Origin: Rossellomorea aquimaris
GTDB taxonomy: Bacteria; Bacillota; Bacilli; Bacillales; Bacillaceae_B
Length of the DNA: 64,000 bases
Assembly (NCBI RefSeq): GCF_003315075.1
Contig: NZ_QNRJ01000004.1
Span: 124,001 to 188,000, forward strand
Direction: 5' to 3'
Shown: positions 26,043 through 34,683 of the stretch, one piece after another
Position numbering within the stretch: the stretch's first letter is position 1
Layout: every line of letters starts with the position of its first letter
Made by a program: the position numbers and the translations under genes
Notes under the pieces: model-generated
The model's input: the letters and a program-made list of their open reading frames with translations, nothing else
Databases searched by the model: none
What the model was told of the DNA's origin: nothing

Positions 26043-26090
26043 AAAAAGGACTGACTGTTAGAGATCTTCTCCTTCAAGTCAGTCCTTTTT
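26043..26090. terminator. Bidirectional terminator
   Basis: AAAAAGGACTGACT and AGTCAGTCCTTTTT, a perfect 14-bp stem, between converging yutC and lipA. Confidence 0.9.
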
Positions 26091-26101
26091 TATATGAAAA
26101 G

Positions 26102-27019
26102 TTATGCCTTTTGAACTTCTTGCTCACCGGCTGCTTGTCTTGCTTTGGCAGCTGCATTAACTTGCTCATCTGCATGGTAGGAAGAACGAACGAGGGGTCC
26201 TGCTTCACAGTGACTGAAGCCTTTTTCCATCGCTGCTTCACGCAGTTCAGCAAACTCATCCGGGTGATAATATTTCTGTACTTTCAAGTGTTTCTTAGAT
26301 GGTTGCAGGTATTGACCTAATGTCACAATATCCACATGACTTGCACGCAGATCATCCATTGTTTCAAGAATTTCTTCCTTCGTTTCCCCAAGACCAACCA
26401 TGATACTTGATTTTGTTGGAATTTCCGGATTTAATTCTTTTGCACGACGCAGGAATTCCAATGTGCGATCGTAAGTAGCGCGGGCACGAACTCTTGGAGT
26501 CAAGCGACGAACGGTTTCGACATTGTAGTTCATGATGTCTGGCTTTGCATCCATCAATGTCTTGATATTATCGAAAATTCCACCCATATCGGAAGGTAAT
26601 ACTTCTATGGAAGTGAACGGGCTCTTACGACGAATGGCACGAACCGTTTCAGCAAATACTTGCGATCCACCATCTTTCAGGTCATCACGAGCAACCGCTG
26701 TAATGACTACATGCTTCAGGTTCATTAATTGAACTGAATCAGCAACGCGTTCTGGTTCTTTCAGATCCAATTCAGTTGGCAGACCTGTTTTTACTGCGCA
26801 GAAACGGCATGCACGAGTACAAATATCTCCAAGAATCATGAATGTAGCAGTTCTTCTAGTTCCCCAACATTCATGAATATTAGGACAACGAGCCTCTTCA
26901 CATACCGTATGAAGGTTGTTCTCACGCATCATTTTCTTCAAGCCCATATAGTTATCATTCGTATTCAGCTTAATTTTCAGCCAATCCGGTTTACGAATGT
27001 GTTCATCTTTCTTACTCAT
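26102..27019 (-). CDS. lipA: Lipoyl synthase LipA
   Basis: A 305-residue radical SAM enzyme that inserts two sulfurs into octanoyl groups to make the lipoyl cofactor. Both [4Fe-4S] sites are visible: the auxiliary cluster [13 protein letters not shown] near residues 39-51 and the radical-SAM cluster CTRACRFC near 66-73. GGAG lies 9 bases before the ATG at 27019; the 20 upstream codons of the open frame are excluded. Its lipoyl product is used by GcvH encoded at 49310-49693. Confidence 0.96.
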   Translation of the reverse strand: MSKKDEHIRKPDWLKIKLNTNDNYMGLKKMMRENNLHTVCEEARCPNIHECWGTRRTATFMILGDICTRACRFCAVKTGLPTELDLKEPERVADSVQLMNLKHVVITAVARDDLKDGGSQVFAETVRAIRRKSPFTSIEVLPSDMGGIFDNIKTLMDAKPDIMNYNVETVRRLTPRVRARATYDRTLEFLRRAKELNPEIPTKSSIMVGLGETKEEILETMDDLRASHVDIVTLGQYLQPSKKHLKVQKYYHPDEFAELREAAMEKGFSHCEAGPLVRSSYHADEQVNAAAKARQAAGEQEVQKA

Positions 27020-27248
27020 ACCCCTCATCTCCAATCCTAAATAATTCTGACTTAGGCAAAGAGTGAAACGCTTTCTCAATCGTTCATCTTATGTAAAAAA
27101 AGCCATCATCAATATACTTCTTTTGTCACTTTATCATACTAAAAAAGTGAAAACAAGCATGTGATACCCTATTACCATTTATTGATGATTATGAATCCCG
27201 ATGAACGATACAAACTAGAAGTAGGCCCCTAAAAATGGAGGGATTATT

Positions 27249-28247
27249 TTGTACAAACGATTGGTCTTAGCCTTTGTGGCTATCTGCATGTTGACAGGTC
27301 CTTGTCAAACCTTTGCTGCAGAGAAGCTGACAGACGAACAGATTCATACGAAAAGGATGGAGTTATTTCAGAAAAGCGCGGCTCTGACTCATATTCCCTG
27401 GTACTATCTTGCTGCTGTTGATCAGTACGAACGCAGTCTGCGGTTTGCCCGCAAAGATAGGGAAAAGTCCTCTTCCCTTATATCGATCTATATGGAGCCG
27501 GAAAAATGGGTCGGTCCCCTGAATCCTGACCGGGAAGATGACAATCCTGGAACGATCTCCCTCTTCAACGGGATAGGCCGGGATGGAGACTTCGATGGAA
27601 AAGCCAGCCTGAAGAGTGATGAAGATATACTGGCTGCTTTGACAGATTTTATATTACGATACGGAATTGACCGGGATAATTTCAAGCTTGCTCTGTGGGA
27701 CTATTACAAACGTGATAAAACGGTCAGTATCATCATGGGAAATGCAAAAATCTATAAGCAATACGGTACCATCCATTTAAACCAGAAAGCCTTCCCCCTT
27801 CCCCTCAGATTCAACTACAGTTACCGAAACACCTGGGGTGATGCCCGTGGTTGGGGAGGAAGACGCATTCACGAAGGGACGGACCTCTTTGCTGATTATG
27901 GTGTACCTGTAAGAGCGACATCGTATGGAATCATCGAGATGAAAGGATGGAACCGATATGGAGGCTGGCGTATCGGCATACGTGACATTAATAATACGTA
28001 TCATTATTTTGCCCACCTTAGTGGTTTCTCTAAAGATCTTCATGTAGGTCAAGTGGTGGAACCGGGAATGGTTATTGGCGGTGTTGGCAGTTCCGGATAC
28101 GGACCCCCTGGGACATCTGGGAAATTCCCTCCTCATCTGCACTACGGAATGTACAAGGATAATGGTTTGACGGAATGGTCATTTGATCCTTACCCTCACT
28201 TACGCATGTGGGAACGTCAAGACAGAATCAAAAGCAAAAAACGTTAA
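27249..28247 (+). CDS. lytH: Sporulation M23 peptidase LytH (YunA)
   Basis: A 332-residue exported zinc endopeptidase of the M23 family. The signal peptide is at residues 1-24 (MYKRLVLAFVAICMLTG, cleavage near FAA-EK). The catalytic domain is at about 190-320 with zinc ligands in IHEGTDLFADYG (HxxxD) and PPHLHYGMY (HxH). In B. subtilis LytH, next to lipA, trims spore cortex side chains to single L-Ala. The TTG start has GGAGGGA 6 bases upstream. No sigma-K promoter could be assigned with confidence. Confidence 0.9.
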   Translation: MYKRLVLAFVAICMLTGPCQTFAAEKLTDEQIHTKRMELFQKSAALTHIPWYYLAAVDQYERSLRFARKDREKSSSLISIYMEPEKWVGPLNPDREDDNPGTISLFNGIGRDGDFDGKASLKSDEDILAALTDFILRYGIDRDNFKLALWDYYKRDKTVSIIMGNAKIYKQYGTIHLNQKAFPLPLRFNYSYRNTWGDARGWGGRRIHEGTDLFADYGVPVRATSYGIIEMKGWNRYGGWRIGIRDINNTYHYFAHLSGFSKDLHVGQVVEPGMVIGGVGSSGYGPPGTSGKFPPHLHYGMYKDNGLTEWSFDPYPHLRMWERQDRIKSKKR

Positions 28248-28248
28248 A

Positions 28249-28280
28249 AAAGCAGACAATGGTTAACCCATCGTCTGCTT
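28249..28280. terminator. Terminator between lytH and metS
   Basis: AAGCAGACAATGG and CCCATCGTCTGCTT; the T-run is stronger on the minus strand (T6), so it chiefly ends the metPS transcript. Confidence 0.8.
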
Positions 28281-28294
28281 CATCTTTTTACTCT

Positions 28295-28402
28295 TTACAC
28301 CTGTTTTTTGGATTTGGAAACAGCGTTAATGATACTAGCTGCTAATCCACCCCAGATGATGACCATTCCTACAATCATCATTGCAATCGCACTACCAGTC
28401 AT
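28295..28402 (-). CDS. metS: MetS, small subunit of methionine/alanine NSS importer
   Basis: A 35-residue single-helix membrane peptide (MTGSAIAMMIVGMVIIWGGL, then a basic tail SKSKKQ). Such peptides are encoded directly after MetP-type sodium symporters and are needed for their activity in Corynebacterium. It starts one base after the metP stop, with AAGGAGG in the last codons of metP. The longer overlapping frame is an artefact. Confidence 0.88.
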   Translation of the reverse strand: MTGSAIAMMIVGMVIIWGGLAASIINAVSKSKKQV

Positions 28403-28403
28403 G

Positions 28404-29930
28404 TTAGCCAACCTCCTTATAGCTTTCAGCTTCTGTTTTCGAATGCCAGCGTTTGAATGAGAAGGCAACACCTGCAAGAATTGCGAATCCTGCAACAAAC
28501 CATCCGCTGTAAAGGATGAAGGCATCTGAGTAACCTCCATAGTTTCCAGTTTCAGTTTCAAATTCTCTTAATAAATTCATTTTGAATAATCCGAACATCA
28601 TCCAGCCAAGAACGATTGGTGTAATGACGCCTAAGCATATTTTCCACCAGGCACCAAGCTGAATATCCGAAATTCCATTAGCGTGGGACTGGAAAGCACC
28701 TAACTTGCGCAGGAACCAGGCAATCACCAGTACTTCAACTAATCCGGCGAATGCTACACCAAACTGGTTGATAAAGTAATCTGCCGCATCCAGGAAGAGT
28801 AATCCACCCTGAGTGGCAAATAAGATCGAGATGATTGCAGAAAGACCTCCACCGAATAGAACGGCTTTCGTACGGGAAATTCCGAACTTTTCAGAAACCC
28901 CTGCTACATACGTCTCTGTAATCGAGATGAGTGAGGACAGCCCCGCTAACACCAGGGAAGCAAAGAACAAGAATCCGAATAAACCGTTAAGAGCCGGGAA
29001 TTCGTTAATGATTTGCGGGAATACCACAAACGCCAATCCAACTCCCCCGCTTACAACTTCCTGAACCCCTACACCTTGAGATTGAGCCATGAAGCCTAAA
29101 GCAGCAAATACTCCAATACCTGCCAGCAATTCGAACCCTGAGTTACTGAAACCTGTGATAAATGCGTTATTTGTAATATCCGATTTCTTCGGAAGGTAAC
29201 TGGAATACGTAATCATAATCGCGAATGCGATGGATAAACTGAAGAAAATTTGTCCGTATGCCGCTACCCAAACACCAGGGTCAGCTATTTTGCTGAAATC
29301 CGGTTTGAAGAAAGCATCTAAACCATCCAATGCTCCAGGTAATGTTAAAGCGCGAACAACAATGATTAAGAATAAAATAACTAGTGCCGGAATAAAGATC
29401 TTATTCGCTACTTCGATTCCCTTCTTTACACCTTTGAAAAGAATCCCTAATGTAATCACCCATACCAATACAAGCGGAATGAATACTCCAGGAACGATAC
29501 TGCCTGTCTGACCGGGATCAACTGTCAGCTTCAAATAGTCATTGAATAAGAATGACTCTGTATCCTTCCCCCAACCTAAATTGAAAGAAAACACACTGTA
29601 CGACATCGCCCATGCGATAATGACGGCATAATAGGTAGAAATGACAAATGCGATTAATACTTGCCACCAGCCAAGCCACTCTGATTTCCTATTAAGACGG
29701 AAATAAGATAGTGGTGCCGACCCACGGTACTTATGACCTAACGTAAATTCAAGCACTAATAATGGAATACCTGCTGTAAGAAGAGCGAATAAATACGGAA
29801 TAAAGAATGCTCCTCCACCATTTTCATACGCTACTGCTGGAAAACGCCAAATGTTTCCCAAACCGATTGCTGATCCGACAGCAGCTAGAATAAATCCTGC
29901 TCGTGTTCCAAACTGGGCACGTTTCTCCAT
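28404..29930 (-). CDS. metP: Sodium-dependent amino acid transporter MetP (NSS family)
   Basis: A 508-residue neurotransmitter:sodium symporter family protein with about twelve helices. TM1 contains the sodium and substrate site AAVGSAIGLGNIWRFPAVAYENGGGAF at residues 16-42 region (key AIGLGNIWRFP). The adjacent metS points to the methionine/alanine branch. It has its own promoter with perfect -35 and is not preceded by a riboswitch. It uses a Na+ gradient that the antiporters in this window would help maintain. Confidence 0.9.
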   Translation of the reverse strand: MEKRAQFGTRAGFILAAVGSAIGLGNIWRFPAVAYENGGGAFFIPYLFALLTAGIPLLVLEFTLGHKYRGSAPLSYFRLNRKSEWLGWWQVLIAFVISTYYAVIIAWAMSYSVFSFNLGWGKDTESFLFNDYLKLTVDPGQTGSIVPGVFIPLVLVWVITLGILFKGVKKGIEVANKIFIPALVILFLIIVVRALTLPGALDGLDAFFKPDFSKIADPGVWVAAYGQIFFSLSIAFAIMITYSSYLPKKSDITNNAFITGFSNSGFELLAGIGVFAALGFMAQSQGVGVQEVVSGGVGLAFVVFPQIINEFPALNGLFGFLFFASLVLAGLSSLISITETYVAGVSEKFGISRTKAVLFGGGLSAIISILFATQGGLLFLDAADYFINQFGVAFAGLVEVLVIAWFLRKLGAFQSHANGISDIQLGAWWKICLGVITPIVLGWMMFGLFKMNLLREFETETGNYGGYSDAFILYSGWFVAGFAILAGVAFSFKRWHSKTEAESYKEVG

Positions 29931-30014
29931 GTTGGTTCCCCCCTAGTTCTTTTCAACTACCATATTAAGGTATTTGAAATTTTTATATTTTCAGATTATT
30001 TATAATCTAAAGTC

Positions 30015-30043
30015 AGTATAGCTAGTTCCACGGCAATTGTCAA
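30015..30043 (-). promoter_or_regulatory. Sigma-A promoter of metPS
   Basis: On the minus strand TTGACA, 17 bases, TATACT. Among the best promoters in the window. Confidence 0.75.
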
Positions 30044-30210
30044 AGCTATTTTGAAGCATATAGAGAGATTTTTTCTAATCGGGACAGGTACTATTTCACT
30101 ATAAGAATTTTGTCGAACCATGAAGGATTGATGATCGGAAAGGTTGAGTTGGGTTTTGAGATACCACCATGGGTTTTAATAAATGCCCTGACATCCATAC
30201 GAATACATAA

Positions 30211-30246
30211 TAAAAAACCAGAAGCCGATAAGCTCCTGGTTTTTTA
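30211..30246 (-). terminator. Terminator of the lysine-riboswitch transporter gene
   Basis: AAAAAACCAG and CTGGTTTTTT arms with inner AGC / GCT. The rest of the 29931-30250 interval is AT-rich promoter sequence. Confidence 0.82.
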
Positions 30247-30251
30247 TTTAA

Positions 30252-31817
30252 TTATTGGTCTGAAACAGCTGGTTTTGCTTTTTCACCAAACAGAAAAGCG
30301 AATGCGACGATTAAAACGATCACAACACCGAGACCGAACAGTGTGCTTCCAGTGAATCCTAATACAAGGTATCCAATTGAAGCAGCAACAGCTCCGATCA
30401 ATGCATATGGAAGCTGTGTAAGAACGTGATCGATATGATTGCTTCCTGCTCCCGTAGAGGAAAGGATGGTTGTATCCGAAATTGGAGAACAGTGATCTCC
30501 CAATACGGATCCAGCTAATACAGCAGCCATAGCAGGAAGTAAGATACTTACATCTGTCGCTGCAGCAATTTCCCCGGCGATTGGAAGTAAGATTCCGAAA
30601 GATCCCCATGAAGTTCCCGTCGAGAATGCCATGATTCCGGCAACTAAGAACAAGATGACCGGAAGTGCCTGCATCGGTAAGTTTGATTGTTCAACCAGAC
30701 CCGCAAGATACGTACCCGTTTGCAATTGATCGATCAATGTGACGATCGTCCAGGCGAAGATAAGGATGTAAACGGCTGGCAGCATGGATTTGATCCCTTC
30801 CACTACTGCTGTTCCAACGGCTTTCCCTTCGATTCCCTTCAAGCTGACTTGACGAATGAAGAAGATCAGCGCAACAAGGAGACCGAATAATCCACCATAT
30901 AATAATGATTTCGTTACATCTGTATTTTCAAAAATCGGCAGGATGTCAAACGATCCGACTGCTTGATATCCTGTCCAGAGCATCATTCCAATCGTACCGA
31001 TAACAAGAGCTACAATCGGCCAGACAAGATCACCTACTGATCCTTTCGAGCTGACAGGCAGATCATTCTTCAATTCTCCTGGAATCTCTTTTTCAGGATC
31101 ATAAAGGGCTCCCGTTTCAAGGGCTCTTACTTCATGCTCTTTCATCTTTCCAAAGTCCAGGCCTTTAGCAGCAACCATGATGACAAGCAGGACAGCTGCC
31201 CAGACATAAAGGTTCATCGGAATCATTTGAACGAAGGCTGAAAATGCTGTGTACTCTGTGATACTGTGTGTAGCCAGAATCGAACCGATAATACCGATGA
31301 TGTACGCTCCCCAACTTGAGATTGGTGAAACGACACAAATGGGTGCCGATGTCGAGTCGATGATATAGGCCAGTTTTGCACGTGAAATTTTGTGACGATC
31401 CGTAATGGGTCTCGAAACCTGTCCAACGGCAAGGGCGTTAAAATAGTCATCAATAAAAATTATGATACCTAAAACGGCTGCAAGAAGCTGCGCCCCTTTT
31501 CTCGTTTTCACACGTTTCATCGCCCATTCACCGAATGCGCGGCTACCGCCGGAAATATTCACAAATGCTGTGATGACACCAAGAATGAGTAAGAAGAAAA
31601 TGATATAGACATTCCAGGTGTTGAGTGCTCCATCTGCGACAAAGATGCCTTTAAAGGCGTCCCACATAAAGCTGAATGTTTTCGTAATTGAGAAATCTGC
31701 TAACAGAAAGGCAGACGCAATGATTCCTACTCCCAGTGAGAGTAGAACCCGTCTCGTAAGTATAACCATAAGAATGGCTAAAAGGGGTGGTAATAGTGAG
31801 TAAATCGTGTTTTCCAT
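30252..31817 (-). CDS. NhaC-family transporter, predicted lysine carrier (LysW-type)
   Basis: A 521-residue polytopic NhaC-superfamily protein with about twelve helices. Conserved polar segments are FIDDYFNALAVGQVSRPITD near residue 121 and STSAPICVVSPISSWGAY near 153. The gene is preceded by a lysine riboswitch and its terminator, so lysine represses it. NhaC-type carriers under such riboswitches have been predicted to import lysine and named LysW. That function is an inference from regulation. GGAGGAGGA precedes the ATG. Confidence 0.85.
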   Translation of the reverse strand: MENTIYSLLPPLLAILMVILTRRVLLSLGVGIIASAFLLADFSITKTFSFMWDAFKGIFVADGALNTWNVYIIFFLLILGVITAFVNISGGSRAFGEWAMKRVKTRKGAQLLAAVLGIIIFIDDYFNALAVGQVSRPITDRHKISRAKLAYIIDSTSAPICVVSPISSWGAYIIGIIGSILATHSITEYTAFSAFVQMIPMNLYVWAAVLLVIMVAAKGLDFGKMKEHEVRALETGALYDPEKEIPGELKNDLPVSSKGSVGDLVWPIVALVIGTIGMMLWTGYQAVGSFDILPIFENTDVTKSLLYGGLFGLLVALIFFIRQVSLKGIEGKAVGTAVVEGIKSMLPAVYILIFAWTIVTLIDQLQTGTYLAGLVEQSNLPMQALPVILFLVAGIMAFSTGTSWGSFGILLPIAGEIAAATDVSILLPAMAAVLAGSVLGDHCSPISDTTILSSTGAGSNHIDHVLTQLPYALIGAVAASIGYLVLGFTGSTLFGLGVVIVLIVAFAFLFGEKAKPAVSDQ

Positions 31818-31872
31818 AATGTCCTCCTCCTATTTGATAGGGGGGAACCATCGTAGCATGATAGAGGATAAT

Positions 31873-31909
31873 AAAAAAAGGCAACGATAGAGAAGCTATC
31901 ATTACCTTA
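31873..31909 (-). terminator. Riboswitch expression-platform terminator
   Basis: On the minus strand AAGGTAATGATAG and CTATCGTTGCCTT followed by T7, located 3' of the lysine aptamer and 55 bases before the coding start. Confidence 0.85.
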
Positions 31910-31934
31910 GTAAGTAATTTAAGTGCTCCATCAC

Positions 31935-32115
31935 GATCTGTAGCTCCCCATTATAGAGATTACCCTATAATGACAGTGTTATCCTTCTTCAAGATAACCC
32001 CAGCAAATACACATTCGACATGTGTATTTACTTCGGCAAAAGTTCCCTTTCATCTGTTCTCACAGTTGTCATTCTCAAACAGCTTACTCTTGAACTCTGC
32101 GCCTCTACCCCATCG
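31935..32115 (-). ncRNA. Lysine riboswitch (L-box)
   Basis: The minus strand contains the conserved blocks of the lysine aptamer in order: GTAGAGGCGCAG, GATGAAAGGG, TTTTGCCGAAG, a hairpin with ATACACAT arms, GCTGGGG, the ACTGTCAT block, and GGGGAGCTACAG. The terminal helix pairs GTAG with CTAC. With the following terminator it should turn the transporter gene off when lysine is abundant. Confidence 0.93.
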
Positions 32116-32152
32116 GACTGATGATGTGGTGTGTTATAAAATTTTCTTTATT

Positions 32153-32181
32153 AATATAACAAACTATCATTCTTTTGACAA
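32153..32181 (-). promoter_or_regulatory. Sigma-A promoter of the lysine-riboswitch transcript
   Basis: On the minus strand TTGTCA, 17 bases, TATATT, about 40 bases before the aptamer. Confidence 0.72.
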
Positions 32182-32194
32182 CTTTTTTTCCTGA

Positions 32195-32959
32195 CTAATT
32201 TGTGGGAATTTCAATGGATGGACTGGATTCCCCCCCACCATTGTTATAAAACTGCGGTACATCCAGGTGAACGGTACCCATGGCAACCAGGATATCCTGC
32301 TTGATGGTTTCGGTTTTCGTTGCAAATGGAATGATGATCTGGACATTGACTTCAAGCTCCACAAACACTTTCACAACGGCATTATTGATCCCGAATTGCT
32401 CTACCGTTGTTTTAATATCGGATCGGACATCTCCGATCGAATGAAAGCGAATCGGCACTTTTGGCCCAAGGTTACCGAGTAACACGTTGTTGGTCGCTTG
32501 ACCAAGAGGCACCGAGTAAGTGATCCCTTTTGCTGCTTTAGACTTCCCTTCATCAATTTCCACTTCGGTAATAAATTCAAGGTTTTCTAGGTTTCCTTCT
32601 TCTGCTTCTTGAAGGTTTTGCTGAACTAAGTTGGTGATTTCTGCCTGAACCCGGTTGATGGTCTGAGTATTATATTTAAATGAAACAATGTCGCCTTCTG
32701 TATTCTTCACTTCTTCGGTTATATCCGAAATATCAAGAACATCGGCAATTTTTTTGTTTATCGCTTTATTGATAACCAACGTACCGATCCTGCTGGTTTG
32801 AGTTTCAGCATACGCAAGCAGTGTCGGTTTCAAACCTTTGTTAATGATCCACAATCCGAATCCAGTCGAAATCATAAAGAATAGAATCGTGATGACCATC
32901 ACATAACGAAAAGGCAGCGGCCCTCCTCTTCGGGGTTTGTATGTTTTAAACTTTGACAA
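32195..32959 (-). CDS. yunB: Sporulation protein YunB
   Basis: A 254-residue protein with one N-terminal membrane anchor (about residues 18-40, after basic KTYKPRRGG) and a large extracellular domain. The conserved SVPLGQATNNVLLGNLGPKVPIRFH region lies near residues 150-175 and is typical of YunB, a mother-cell protein needed for normal sporulation in Bacillus. The start is TTG at 32959 with AAGGGGGGA upstream. That ribosome site forms the 3' arm of a terminator-like hairpin, see the separate entry. Confidence 0.88.
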   Translation of the reverse strand: MSKFKTYKPRRGGPLPFRYVMVITILFFMISTGFGLWIINKGLKPTLLAYAETQTSRIGTLVINKAINKKIADVLDISDITEEVKNTEGDIVSFKYNTQTINRVQAEITNLVQQNLQEAEEGNLENLEFITEVEIDEGKSKAAKGITYSVPLGQATNNVLLGNLGPKVPIRFHSIGDVRSDIKTTVEQFGINNAVVKVFVELEVNVQIIIPFATKTETIKQDILVAMGTVHLDVPQFYNNGGGESSPSIEIPTN

Positions 32960-32963
32960 AAAA

Positions 32964-33007
32964 ATCCCCCCTTACAAGCTATTTGTATGCAAAGTAAGAG
33001 GGGTTTA
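32964..33007 (-). terminator. Hairpin after HD-GYP gene that contains the yunB ribosome site
   Basis: On the minus strand CCCCTCTTAC pairs with GTAAGGGGGG and is followed by A and T7. It acts as a terminator for the HD-GYP gene and also buries the only good Shine-Dalgarno for yunB. Confidence 0.7.
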
Positions 33008-33018
33008 ACGCAAAAAAA

Positions 33019-34131
33019 TTATTTAATTTTGAGAGATTGGGGTTCATAATCCGGATCAAATCCGGTAATCACCTTATCTAATTCCGTACTTAAATCCATG
33101 GCATAAGGCGTTTGTATTTCCTGTCTATCTTCTTCGATGATCCGAATCACCGGTCGATCCGTTACACCTTTATTTTGATCGGTCACAATTCCTTTTCGGC
33201 CATCATTCAGCTCGACAACCATCCCATTCGGATACATGGCCACAGAAGACCTGAAGGCTTCAATCACATTTGCATCAAACAGAGTACCGCTTCCTGCATA
33301 TAATACCTCCAGCGCTTGATGTGGAAGCATGGCTTTCCGGTATACACGATTTGACGTCATGGCGTCGAATACATCGGCCACCGCTATGATTTTTGCAAAG
33401 GGGTGGATATCCTCACCTTTGATCCCTCGTGGATAACCAGATCCATCAAGCCTCTCATGGTGCTGGTACGCGCAGTGAGCAATGATCAGGGACACAGAAT
33501 GAAGCTGACGCAAAATCTCAAAACCGTGTTCTGAATGCTTCTTGATTTCACCGAATTCGTCTTCTGTCAGCTTCCCTGGTTTCAGAAGAATTTCCTCCGG
33601 CACGAGCATCTTTCCGATATCATGCAAAATGGCCCCCACGCCTAACTGCTCGAGCTGTTTAGTAGACAGTTTAAGTTCCAGCCCTATGGATAACGTATAC
33701 AAAGTCACATTAAATGAATGGTGAAAAATATAGGAGTCGTATGTGAAAACATCCGTCAAAATGGTTAGGAGATCATGATTCGCCTTTACTTCAGACAAGA
33801 CTACATCAATCACCTGCTTCAATTGCTTGGCACTATCTTCAATCATGAGCACACCAGGTGGCGCTTTCGATACGCTTAGTTGATTAAAGGCCATCTCAAT
33901 ATTGTTTACAGCTTGCTGTCTTACCTTACTCGAAACAGTTCCCTTTACATGGATTCCCTTCGAAAGGGAGTCTTCAATATAGACATACTGAATACTAAGC
34001 TCCTGCAATCTGAAAATCATGCGTTCTGTAATCGGAACGTTATCATGAATTAAAGCTTGACCTCTCATATTATATACGGTTGTAGCTAGAACCATGCCCG
34101 GTTTCAAAGCCCTAGTTGATATAAGCCTCAT
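33019..34131 (-). CDS. HD-GYP domain protein (predicted cyclic-di-GMP phosphodiesterase)
   Basis: A 370-residue cytosolic protein. The HD motif LHDIGKM is near residue 170, additional His ligands occur in HSEHG, and the GYP motif appears as HHERLDGSGYPRG near 225. The N-terminal 130 residues form a DUF3391-like region (RALKPGMVLATTVYNMRG). Such proteins hydrolyse cyclic-di-GMP or related dinucleotides. TAGGAGA precedes the ATG by 5 bases. I do not recall it between yunB and yunC in B. subtilis, so it is probably an insertion relative to that order. Confidence 0.9.
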   Translation of the reverse strand: MRLISTRALKPGMVLATTVYNMRGQALIHDNVPITERMIFRLQELSIQYVYIEDSLSKGIHVKGTVSSKVRQQAVNNIEMAFNQLSVSKAPPGVLMIEDSAKQLKQVIDVVLSEVKANHDLLTILTDVFTYDSYIFHHSFNVTLYTLSIGLELKLSTKQLEQLGVGAILHDIGKMLVPEEILLKPGKLTEDEFGEIKKHSEHGFEILRQLHSVSLIIAHCAYQHHERLDGSGYPRGIKGEDIHPFAKIIAVADVFDAMTSNRVYRKAMLPHQALEVLYAGSGTLFDANVIEAFRSSVAMYPNGMVVELNDGRKGIVTDQNKGVTDRPVIRIIEEDRQEIQTPYAMDLSTELDKVITGFDPDYEPQSLKIK

Positions 34132-34281
34132 AGAATTCTCCTATGTAATTCTTTCATTTTTCGACAAAATTTCCTAGTATCTCCATTATAAAGGATAAAA
34201 ACGTTCTTGCAAGGTGTATTTCCTGATATATTGTTAATTATTCATGAAAGAATATAAAGCGAATGTTGATATTCACCCAAC

Positions 34282-34320
34282 AAAAAACCAGCGCTCTTAA
34301 AAAGGCAGCTGGTTTTTTTA
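34282..34320 (-). terminator. Terminator of the yunFEDC cluster
   Basis: AAAAAACCAGC and GCTGGTTTTTTT arms downstream of yunC. Confidence 0.85.
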
Positions 34321-34324
34321 ACAC

Positions 34325-34627
34325 TTATATCATTTTCAACAATGCATCCCGGCCGATCATGCCCGGTGTGATGCCGCGATTTTCTGCCTCATAGGTGATG
34401 GATTCAAGAGGGGCGGCCAGGAGCTGGTCGATTGTTTTTACACCGACGGCTCTTCCCGCAATGATCCCTCTGTCTTTCAACTTCTCATTTAGTAACGCTA
34501 CGTCCAGTGCTCCACACATTATATATCCTATATCACTCGTCACAACGAGGAGATTGGTCTTGGGCAGTTCAACAGAAATCGCTAAAAAGGTATGTCCCTG
34601 AATGGTAATCGGAGATACATTCATCAT
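34325..34627 (-). CDS. yunC: YunC family protein (DUF1805)
   Basis: A 100-residue conserved protein of unknown function (LLVVTSDIGYIMCGALDVALLNEKL, with GRAVGVKTI and ENRGITPGMIGRDAL; quoted parts are key segments). AAAGGAG lies 9 bases before the ATG pair. It is the last gene of the yunF-yunE-yunD-yunC set. Confidence 0.85.
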   Translation of the reverse strand: MMNVSPITIQGHTFLAISVELPKTNLLVVTSDIGYIMCGALDVALLNEKLKDRGIIAGRAVGVKTIDQLLAAPLESITYEAENRGITPGMIGRDALLKMI

Positions 34628-34683
34628 GTTTCATCGCTCCTTTCCCTCATATGTATGACGTGAGGATGGAAACGGTGATACAT

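Noticed and set aside
28404-29930. SAM riboswitch control of metPS
   Set aside because: The leader between the promoter and the metP start shows no S-box blocks; only the metNIQ operon has one.
30110-30355. 81-codon + strand ORF
   Set aside because: It runs through the transporter terminator and into the antisense strand of the NhaC-family gene.
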